Of a DNA stretch of 8,504 bases, positions 1 through 6,422 are shown piece after piece. The notes under the pieces are model-generated. The model saw only the letters and a program-made list of their open reading frames with translations. It did no database searches and had not been told where the DNA came from. A program made the position numbers and the translations under genes. Each line of letters opens with the position of its first letter. Position 1 is the stretch's first letter. Source of the stretch: an uncultured Bacteroidota bacterium (GTDB lineage Bacteria; Bacteroidota; Bacteroidia; Chitinophagales; Chitinophagaceae); the NCBI GenBank assembly GCA_903906615.1, contig CAIVKT010000316.1, forward strand, positions 1 through 8,504. Reading direction: 5' to 3'.

Positions 1-1
1 C

Positions 2-2374
2 AGCAGTTATTGCTCAGGCACTGGCGGCAGGCATGTAGACCTTTTAGGTTCTGATGCAGGTACTAATTACCAGCTGTTCGTAGGCTCAACCCCTTCCGGC
101 GCAGCCATCACAGGCGGTGGTTCTACAGTCGACTTCGGCGCGCAAACAGCTCCCGGTGTCTATACAGTAGTAGCTACCGACCCTGCAACGGGCTGTATCG
201 CTAACATGCCTGGCAGCGCACACATTACCATCAGCACATTACCGGCTACACAAACCCTTACAGGTGGCGGCAGTTTCTGCGTTGGTGGTACAGGCAGGCA
301 CATTACGCTTCTCGGCTCTGTGCCTGGTGTAAGCTATACGTTGTACACAGGTGGTACTCCGGTAAGCACTATTGCAGGTACAGGCAGTGCGCTCGATTTT
401 GGCCTCATAGCCACTACCGGCACATATACTGCAACCGGTACTAACGTTACGACAACTTGTAGCGTTAATATGACAGGCGTATCTATCATTGCTGCTAATC
501 CTTTACCGGCACAATTCAATGTTACAGGTTCCGGCAACTATTGTGTAGGTACATCAGGCCTTGACGTTCAGCTCGATTTCTCTTCTACAGGTGTTAACTA
601 CCAGTTGTATAAGAATGATACAGCGGTCGGTAGTCCTTTGGCTGGTATAGGCGGTGCGCTCGATTTCGGCACACAAACTATTGGTACGTATACAGTAATT
701 GGTACAAACCCATCTACTACCTGCGTGAATACAATGAATGGCGCTGCAGTATTGAGTGTGAACCCGCTGCCAACCAACTACCTCGTTACAGGTGGTGGTA
801 ATTTCTGCGCGGGCGCATCAGGTATCCCTGTTGGCCTCAGTGGTTCTAACTCAGGTATCAATTACCAGTTATTCAATGGTATCACACCTGTTGGATCTGC
901 GGTACGCGGTACCGGCTCTGCTCTTGATTTCGGATTACAGACTGCCGCAGGCAGCTATACCATCCAGGCGGTAGACGGAGGCACACTTTGCGCGCGCACT
1001 ATGCCGGGTGGCGCTGTGATCGTTGTGAATCCTTTGCCTAATACCTTCTTCTTAACAGGCGGCGGTATATTCTGCGCGGGCGCTTCGGGTGTTCACGTAG
1101 GCTTGAATTCATCTAACACAGGCATCAGCTACCAATTGTTCAATGGCGGCACAGCTACAGGCGCTGCGGTTATTGGTACCGGCCTTGCACTTGATTTCGG
1201 TTTACAGAATGCAACCGGATCTTATACAGTAATAGCTTCTAACACTACAACAGGTTGCCAGTCTGCAATGACCGGTAGCTCTACAGTAGCTTCTAATCCT
1301 ATACCTACTGTTTATTCAGTATTGGGTGGCGGCGCATTTTGTGCAGGTGGTACCGGCCCGGATGTGAGCCTTACAGGTTCAGACGCAGGTATCAACTACC
1401 AGTTATACAGGGGGCTTACACCATTGGGCACTGCTTCAGCAGGCACAGGTGGTTCGCTCGATTTCGGTACAGAATCTACCGCAGGTACATACACAGTGAA
1501 AGCAACAGATGCTACCACAGGTTGCACCAGCAACATGGCTTCTGCTGCAAACATCGTTATCAACCCATTGCCACTTGTATCATCAGTGAGCGGCGGCGGC
1601 AGTTATTGCGCCAGCGGCACAGGTGTTCATGTGTTCGTGGGCGTTTCTGTTCCGGGTGTAAATTATCAGTTATATAATGGTGGCGCTCCGGTAGGCGCTG
1701 CAATGCCGGGTACCGGTGGTGGCCTCGATTTCGGCCTTACCACTACAGCAGGTTCTTATACAGTTGAAGCTACTAACGCGATCACAGGATGTACTGCTGA
1801 AATGACCGGTTCTGCTACCGTAGCCATTAATCCATTGCCTGCTGTGCATACAGTAATCGGCGGTGGTGGCTATTGCACCGGCGGCACAGGTGTGCACATC
1901 GGCCTTGATGGCTCTGAAACAGGTATCACCTACAGGTTGTCATATGGCAGCACTATAGTTGGCACGGCTGTTTCCGGCACAGGCTCACCTGTTGATTTTG
2001 GCGATTACACAGGTGTAGGTTCTTATTCTGTATCTGCATTGAATACTGCAACAGGTTGCACCGATATCATGAGCGGCCTTGCCAATGTGGCTATCGTTGC
2101 TCCTCCTACAGCATACAGCATCACTGGTGGTGGCAACTATTGCGCTACCGGCCTCGGTGTTCATGTTGGCCTTGCTTCTTCTGACGCAGGTGTTAATTAC
2201 CAGTTGTTCAAAGGCTCGTTGCCTGTAGGCATCCCTGAACCAGGTACAGGCAGTTCTATAGACTTCGGCCTTGAATTGGCTCCGGGCAGCTATACAATTA
2301 CTGCTGCTAACCCTACAACAGGTTGCAGCAGCAATATGACAGGTGCTACAGTAGTAAATGTGATACCGGTGGTA
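2..2374 (+). repeat. Nine tandem ~267-bp coding repeats (89-residue two-cysteine modules)
   Basis: The first conserved Cys codon of each unit lies at 11, 278, 542, 806, 1073, 1340, 1607, 1874 and 2141. Spacings are therefore 267, 264, 264 and then five times 267 bp. The first unit is cut by the window edge, so more copies may lie upstream. A second Cys sits about 61 residues after the first (for example codon 194-196), usually in a T-G-C context followed by a Met two or three residues later. One disulfide per module is plausible but inferred. Units end in NPLP-like linkers. They have diverged at the sequence level while keeping length and motifs, which suggests old duplication with selection on the fold. 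This style of module is common in secreted Bacteroidota proteins. Confidence 0.92.
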
Positions 2375-3451
2375 TTGCCACACGTAACGCTTGCTTCAAG
2401 CACAGGTGGCAGCACAGTATGTACAGGTACTAATGTTACCTTCACTGCATCACCTGTCAACGGTGGTTCTGCTCCTACTTACCAGTGGTTCATCAATGGT
2501 GTTAATGCAGGTGTTGGTTCTACCTACGCTTACCTGCCTAACAATGGTGATGTAGTTACCGCTTTAATGACCAGCAACGAACAATGCGCTATACCTGATA
2601 CCGGCAGCCTGTCTATGACCATGACAGTAAGCCCGCTCGAAATGCCTTCTGTGAACGTAACTGCTAACCCCGGCAACGTGGTTTGTACAGGCGCTCCGGC
2701 TTCCTTCACAGCAGCTACATTATATGCAGGTACTTCACCTGTACTGCGCTGGATCAAGAATGGCATATTCGTATCTACAGGTACATCATACACTTATACT
2801 CCTGCAAACGGCGATATCATCGCGTTCATGCTCGGCAGCGATTTCCCTTGCGTGCTTACCGATACAGTGTACAGCAACAACATCACCATGGCGGTTTCTA
2901 ACGGTGTAGTACCTGTTGTGGCTATCAACGCTAACCCTGGTTCGTCGATCAGCGAAGGCCAGTCAGTTACCTTCACTGCTGTTACCACTACCGGCGGTTC
3001 ACATCCTACTTACCAGTGGTTAGTGAACAACCGCATAGTTACAGGCGCTACTGCTGCTACCTTCACTACCAGCACGCTGCAGAACAATGATTCTGTGACT
3101 TGCGAAGTAACAGGTACTTGCGACCTGGTAGGTATCAACTCCGTACACATGCGCGTAAGTGATGTAAGCGTAACACAGGTATCTAACGGCAACAGCGATG
3201 TGAAACTGATACCTAACCCGAACAAGGGCGACTTCTCGATCAGGGGTACAGTAGGTACTATAGATGAAGAAGTATCAGTAGACGTTGTGAACATGATCGG
3301 CCAGGTGGTTTATACCGGTAAGATAACAGCACAGAACGGCGCTATTGACCAGCACATACAGTTGGGCAATAACCTCGCAAATGGTATGTACATCCTCAAC
3401 CTCCATTCGGTTGCAGGTAACACCATCTTCCATTTTGTTATCGAAAAATGA
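2..3451 (+). CDS. Giant repetitive cell-surface protein with T9SS type A sorting domain (5' end missing)
   Basis: The reading frame is open from base 2 to the TGA at 3449-3451, giving 1149 residues. No start or signal peptide is present, so the true start lies left of the window; the Met codon at 206 is only an internal methionine. Residues 1 to about 791 are nine tandem modules of 88-89 residues, each with a GGG-x-YC/FC motif, a YQLY-like strand, a GTG-x-x-LDFG motif, a YTV strand and a second Cys before a conserved Met. Residues about 792-1058 are three Ig/PKD-like modules with YQW cores. Residues about 1060-1149 form a type A C-terminal sorting domain (IPNPNKGDF, then NMIGQVVY, then NGMYILNL). 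Such domains direct export through the type IX system and surface attachment or release. The protein is rich in Gly, Thr, Ser and Asn and poor in Lys and Arg. It is probably an adhesin or matrix-like protein; no enzymatic domain is visible. Product class is confident, exact role is not. Confidence 0.9.
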   Translation, partial: SSYCSGTGGRHVDLLGSDAGTNYQLFVGSTPSGAAITGGGSTVDFGAQTAPGVYTVVATDPATGCIANMPGSAHITISTLPATQTLTGGGSFCVGGTGRHITLLGSVPGVSYTLYTGGTPVSTIAGTGSALDFGLIATTGTYTATGTNVTTTCSVNMTGVSIIAANPLPAQFNVTGSGNYCVGTSGLDVQLDFSSTGVNYQLYKNDTAVGSPLAGIGGALDFGTQTIGTYTVIGTNPSTTCVNTMNGAAVLSVNPLPTNYLVTGGGNFCAGASGIPVGLSGSNSGINYQLFNGITPVGSAVRGTGSALDFGLQTAAGSYTIQAVDGGTLCARTMPGGAVIVVNPLPNTFFLTGGGIFCAGASGVHVGLNSSNTGISYQLFNGGTATGAAVIGTGLALDFGLQNATGSYTVIASNTTTGCQSAMTGSSTVASNPIPTVYSVLGGGAFCAGGTGPDVSLTGSDAGINYQLYRGLTPLGTASAGTGGSLDFGTESTAGTYTVKATDATTGCTSNMASAANIVINPLPLVSSVSGGGSYCASGTGVHVFVGVSVPGVNYQLYNGGAPVGAAMPGTGGGLDFGLTTTAGSYTVEATNAITGCTAEMTGSATVAINPLPAVHTVIGGGGYCTGGTGVHIGLDGSETGITYRLSYGSTIVGTAVSGTGSPVDFGDYTGVGSYSVSALNTATGCTDIMSGLANVAIVAPPTAYSITGGGNYCATGLGVHVGLASSDAGVNYQLFKGSLPVGIPEPGTGSSIDFGLELAPGSYTITAANPTTGCSSNMTGATVVNVIPVVLPHVTLASSTGGSTVCTGTNVTFTASPVNGGSAPTYQWFINGVNAGVGSTYAYLPNNGDVVTALMTSNEQCAIPDTGSLSMTMTVSPLEMPSVNVTANPGNVVCTGAPASFTAATLYAGTSPVLRWIKNGIFVSTGTSYTYTPANGDIIAFMLGSDFPCVLTDTVYSNNITMAVSNGVVPVVAINANPGSSISEGQSVTFTAVTTTGGSHPTYQWLVNNRIVTGATAATFTTSTLQNNDSVTCEVTGTCDLVGINSVHMRVSDVSVTQVSNGNSDVKLIPNPNKGDFSIRGTVGTIDEEVSVDVVNMIGQVVYTGKITAQNGAIDQHIQLGNNLANGMYILNLHSVAGNTIFHFVIEK
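2375..3172 (+). repeat. Three Ig/PKD-like coding repeats, 88-89 residues each
   Basis: Three modules share a V-C-T-G start, a TFTA or SFTA strand, a GG/GT-S-x-P-T-YQW core (YQW, LRW, YQW), an S/T-x-Y/F-T strand and an N(G/D)D-V/I turn before a terminal Cys. Equivalent positions of the opening motif fall at 2420, 2684 and 2951, so the period is 264 and 267 bp, the same as in the upstream array although the sequence family differs. In the third module the first Cys is replaced by Ser (codon at 2951). They look like beta-sandwich spacers between the two-cysteine array and the sorting domain. Confidence 0.8.
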
Positions 3452-3479
3452 TCTGATCATTAATTAATAATCTTTACCA

Positions 3480-3509
3480 GCAGCCCCGCACCCGCGGGGC
3501 TGCTTTTTT
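3480..3509 (+). terminator. Intrinsic terminator of the repeat-protein gene
   Basis: A perfect 10-bp GC-rich stem (GCAGCCCCGC at 3480-3489 pairs with GCGGGGCTGC at 3494-3503) with a 4-nt loop (ACCC) is followed by six T residues at 3504-3509. It starts 28 bp after the stop codon of the surface-protein gene. It should end that transcript and so separate it from the glycosyltransferase unit, which then needs its own promoter. Confidence 0.93.
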
Positions 3510-3630
3510 ATGACCCCTGCATGCACCCGCCAGTTGGTATGGTGAGTTAATCGAACCACCACCAACAACCTCGCGCAGAACAGGCAGCTCATTCGCGAAA
3601 ACAGAACTCACTCGCGCTGAGCCATTGAGC

Positions 3631-3648
3631 TCCCGATAGCTATCGGGA
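3631..3648. repeat. Perfect 18-bp palindrome upstream of the glycosyltransferase gene
   Basis: TCCCGATAG followed directly by its reverse complement CTATCGGGA. It lies 32 bp before the ATG of the glycosyltransferase gene and 6 bp before a candidate -7 element, so it covers the place where a -33 element would be. It could be a protein-binding operator, or one copy of a dispersed palindrome family; I recall similar CCGATAGCTATCGG words in Bacteroidota intergenic regions but cannot verify that here. There is no T run after it, so it is not a standard terminator for the plus strand. The rest of the 3510-3630 gap shows only short TCGCG repeats and no gene. Confidence 0.7.
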
Positions 3649-3654
3649 AGCCAT

Positions 3655-3662
3655 TATATTTG
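3655..3662 (+). promoter_or_regulatory. Candidate Bacteroidota -7 promoter element (TATATTTG)
   Basis: TATATTTG matches the Bacteroidota -7 consensus TAnnTTTG exactly. It ends 18 bp before the ATG at 3681, so a transcript would start roughly ten bases before the gene and have a very short leader. No TTG-type -33 element is seen at the usual 19-21 bp spacing; the nearest (ATTG at 3624-3627) is 27 bp upstream, and the 18-bp palindrome occupies the space between. A promoter is needed here because a strong terminator lies upstream. The match is short and could be chance. Confidence 0.5.
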
Positions 3663-3680
3663 TACCTTGTCCTTTGAATT

Positions 3681-5267
3681 ATGAGCAACAGGTTATGGCA
3701 ATTCAGCGAAGCAAAAGAGGTAAAGCCCTTTGAGCGCTTTGTACTGCTGGTGCTGGTCATCACCGGTATCATCAGCATATTCAGGTTTGCCGACTGGTGG
3801 TTCCGCAAAGATCACATCAGCAATATGTGGCTTTACATTGTGCTCAGCCTTACCTTCTGGTACAGCATCTCCCGGCTGGTACTTATCTGGATCAACTATC
3901 TGGGGGTAAAGAAGCCGCCTTTTATACCGGCAAAAGAAGGGTTGACGGTAGCGATATTCACCACCAGCTCGCCCGGAGAGCCTGCCGAGATGTTTGAGAA
4001 AACACTGGCTGCCTGCGCCAACATCACTTACCCACACACCACTTACCTGCTCGATGATACACAGGACCCAATTTTTAAGGAGATAGCAGTGCGCAACGGC
4101 GCTGTATGGCTGGAACTGGTGGGCCTGCCAGGTGCAAAGGCCGGCAAGATTAACAGGGCATTGGAGCTTACCCAGGAAGACTTCATCCTCGTCCTTGATC
4201 CCGACCATGTGCCTTTCCCTAACTTTCTTGATCATACCCTCGGTTATTTTGAGGACGAGCAGGTGGGCTTTGTGCAGGTGTCGCAGGCCTATTACAATCA
4301 ATACCGCTCCTTCACGGCAAGGGGCGCTGCCGAGCAAACCTATACGTTTTATGGCCCCACGCAGATGTCGCTGTACGGCTATGGCTGTAGCGTGGCTATT
4401 GGCGCCAATTGCACCTTTCGTAAGGCGGCATTACAGAGCATAGGCGGCCACGGTATCGGCCTGGCCGAAGACCTGATAACAGCCATACGCATACATGCGG
4501 CCGGGTGGAAGTCAGTATATAATCCTGTAGTGGTGAGCCGCGGCCTCGTACCCGAGGACTTTGGGTCCTTTTGTAAGCAGCAACTGAAGTGGGCGAGGGG
4601 AGTGTTCGAGGTTACCTTTAATGAAGTTCCCAACCTGTTTCGCAAACTATCATGGTGGCAACGGTTGTCTTACACCACCATAGGCACTTATTATCTTGTT
4701 GGGGCCACGCAATTTATATTCACGCTCATACCATTCCTGTTCTTTTTCACGGGCATATTGCCTGCCAGTATGGAGTTCTCGGAGTTTGTGGTATATGGTG
4801 TGCCGGTGATGCTGTGCGCCATCATCATCTACCTAGACGTTCAGCGCTGGATGTGTGACCGTGGCACAGAGCGGGGACTGCACTGGCGGGGCATGGTGCT
4901 CAAATTTGCCTGCTGGCCGGTGTATTTCATCGGCTTTCTGCTGGCGCTGGTGGATGCAGATATACCGTACATACCCACCGCCAAGAAGGCCGTGACCGGC
5001 TATATAACACCCTTTGTGCGACCGCTGGTAGTACATATCTTTGCTTTTGTGGTTGCCGTAGCGGGGGTGGTCATTTACAGGCGGTATTATATGCCTGAAA
5101 GCCAGCTATCCCTCTCGGCCGAAAGGACATGGGGGATGATAGGCTTTGCTTTCCTTGCTTTTATAATGGCTACAGGAGGCATATATGCAGCACTCGAAGC
5201 CCGCAAAATGAAAGTGGAGGCACCCTGGGATAATATAAACGTAAAGGAGATCAATGGCGGGGTATAA
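3681..5267 (+). CDS. Cellulose-synthase-like family 2 glycosyltransferase (processive, membrane-embedded)
   Basis: A 528-residue inner-membrane protein expected to polymerise a nucleotide-sugar into a beta-linked polysaccharide and move it across the membrane. An in-frame TGA lies at 3675-3677, so ATG 3681 is the first possible start. Two N-terminal membrane segments (about 18-36 and 48-72) precede a cytosolic GT-A domain with the expected motifs in order: DD at 125-126, KAG-x-x-N at 153-158, the metal-binding D-x-D at 173-175, GANCTFRKAAL at 241-251, the catalytic ED at 263-264 and QQLKW at 300-304. About five membrane segments follow (332-358, 369-385, 404-424, 449-466, 485-504), with a conserved IPYIPTAKK stretch at 428-436. 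Two motifs differ from cellulose synthase: AED instead of TED, and Q-x-x-K-W instead of Q-x-x-R-W. No PilZ (c-di-GMP) domain follows, so the protein is shorter than BcsA. The stop overlaps the hydrolase gene by 14 bp. Polymer identity cannot be read from the sequence. Confidence 0.9.
   Translation: MSNRLWQFSEAKEVKPFERFVLLVLVITGIISIFRFADWWFRKDHISNMWLYIVLSLTFWYSISRLVLIWINYLGVKKPPFIPAKEGLTVAIFTTSSPGEPAEMFEKTLAACANITYPHTTYLLDDTQDPIFKEIAVRNGAVWLELVGLPGAKAGKINRALELTQEDFILVLDPDHVPFPNFLDHTLGYFEDEQVGFVQVSQAYYNQYRSFTARGAAEQTYTFYGPTQMSLYGYGCSVAIGANCTFRKAALQSIGGHGIGLAEDLITAIRIHAAGWKSVYNPVVVSRGLVPEDFGSFCKQQLKWARGVFEVTFNEVPNLFRKLSWWQRLSYTTIGTYYLVGATQFIFTLIPFLFFFTGILPASMEFSEFVVYGVPVMLCAIIIYLDVQRWMCDRGTERGLHWRGMVLKFACWPVYFIGFLLALVDADIPYIPTAKKAVTGYITPFVRPLVVHIFAFVVAVAGVVIYRRYYMPESQLSLSAERTWGMIGFAFLAFIMATGGIYAALEARKMKVEAPWDNINVKEINGGV
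5244..5250 (+). promoter_or_regulatory. Ribosome binding site of the GH26-like gene, inside the glycosyltransferase gene
   Basis: AAGGAGA lies 3 bp before ATG 5254 and within the last codons of the upstream gene. It is the clearest Shine-Dalgarno sequence among the starts in this window. Together with the 14-bp overlap it supports this start codon and translational coupling of the two genes. Confidence 0.7.
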
Positions 5268-6411
5268 AAAAATAGTGTTCAGGGTAGGCTATACGGTATT
5301 GGCGATAGGGATATCTTCTATGATCGTTTATGCTTTATCTCATGCAGGTAACTCATCGAAGGGGCCTATAGAGAATGCTATGTCTTATACCGGCGACGTG
5401 GTGAAGAACATAGAACATGAAATGATCGTGGAGCAGCGCACCGATAAGCGGGAAGATAAGCTGAAATGGTTTCATGCTTATTTGCAGAATGCCACGCTGG
5501 CGGCGCACCCAAAAAAAATATTGCTCGGCGCATTTGATAACGAGGCGAAAGATAATTTTGAGCCTGTAGTGAATCTGGAAGATTCGCTGAAAATGACCTT
5601 CCCGCTTATACATATGTATGTGGCATGGGGCAGCAAAAAAGATTGCAGGTTCCCTGCTGCGCGTGTTGCTAATATCACAGAGCTGGGTTCGGTACCGGTG
5701 ATCACCTGGGAACCATGGCTCTCGGCTTTTAGCGAAGAGGAATACCCCGGGCTGCGACCATCCGCTGAACGCGATAAGAATGGTATGAAAGACGTAGCTG
5801 CAGGCCTGTATGATACTTACATAACCGCCTGGGCAAAGGCTGCAAGGAATGCTAACAAGACCATTTTTTTAAGGTTGGGGCATGAGATGAATGACGCCTA
5901 CCGCTACCCATGGGGGCCGCAGAACAATACCGCACAGGATTTCATAGCCGCATGGCAGCATGTGCATGATATATTTGTAAATGCCGGCGCTAAAAATGTG
6001 CTGTGGGTATGGAGCCCGCACCCCGCCTACGATTTCAAAGACTACTATCCCGGCGATAAATATGTAGATCATGTGGGTGTGGGCATCCTAAACTACGGAG
6101 TTGTAGCTGTGTGGAGCAGGTGGTGGGCCTTTAAAGATATTTTTGGTAATCATTACCCGCAGCTGGCAGTATACAACAAGCCCATCATGATCACCGAATT
6201 CGGCTCGCTGGCAGTAGGCGGCAACCGCGCCCGCTGGTATGCTGATGCGCTGGACAGTATGCCGCAAAAATACCCGCTGGTAAAGTCAATACTATTCTTC
6301 CACTTCTCGAAAGACAACACGACCACACAGCAAACGCTGAACTGGTATATTAAAGATGACAAGCCGGTAGTGAATGCAATAGTGAAAGAAGTGAACAGGT
6401 GGAAGCAGTAA
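5254..6411 (+). CDS. Membrane-anchored GH26-like endo-beta-glycanase
   Basis: A 385-residue protein with a basic N-terminus and one hydrophobic segment (about residues 8-28) and no lipobox Cys, so probably a signal anchor facing the periplasm, or possibly a cleaved signal. From about residue 88 it shows the family GH26 barrel pattern: LLGAFD at the first strand, ITWEPW at about 150-155, RLGHEMN with the presumed acid/base Glu211, VLWVWSP, and IMITEFGS with the presumed nucleophile Glu315. The 104-residue spacing of the two glutamates fits clan GH-A retaining enzymes. Known GH26 members cut beta-1,4-mannan, beta-1,3-xylan or mixed-linkage beta-glucan; the substrate here is unknown. The gene overlaps the glycosyltransferase gene by 14 bp, so the enzyme probably trims, releases or edits the polymer made by its partner, by analogy with BcsZ in cellulose operons. 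A role in degrading external glycans is less likely, as no SusC/SusD or other catabolic genes are nearby. Confidence 0.85.
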   Translation: MAGYKKIVFRVGYTVLAIGISSMIVYALSHAGNSSKGPIENAMSYTGDVVKNIEHEMIVEQRTDKREDKLKWFHAYLQNATLAAHPKKILLGAFDNEAKDNFEPVVNLEDSLKMTFPLIHMYVAWGSKKDCRFPAARVANITELGSVPVITWEPWLSAFSEEEYPGLRPSAERDKNGMKDVAAGLYDTYITAWAKAARNANKTIFLRLGHEMNDAYRYPWGPQNNTAQDFIAAWQHVHDIFVNAGAKNVLWVWSPHPAYDFKDYYPGDKYVDHVGVGILNYGVVAVWSRWWAFKDIFGNHYPQLAVYNKPIMITEFGSLAVGGNRARWYADALDSMPQKYPLVKSILFFHFSKDNTTTQQTLNWYIKDDKPVVNAIVKEVNRWKQ

Positions 6412-6422
6412 AGAGGCAATAG

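Noticed and set aside
2..2374. Regular repeats considered as a CRISPR-like or noncoding satellite array
   Set aside because: The units are 264-267 bp, divisible by three, diverged at the DNA level and conserved at the protein level.
334..2383. Several open frames on both strands across the repeat array
   Set aside because: They recur because the repeat DNA recurs; the plus-strand frame from base 2 explains the region with consistent modules and a sorting domain.
3693..4337. A 214-codon open frame on the minus strand inside the glycosyltransferase gene
   Set aside because: It lies wholly antisense to a gene with clear family motifs, and its translation shows no recognisable domain or membrane or signal pattern.
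5511..5518. A8 run (and a T7 run at 5864-5870) in the GH26-like gene as slippage or frameshift sites
   Set aside because: The frame is intact on both sides, no alternative product is evident, and A/T runs of this length are common.
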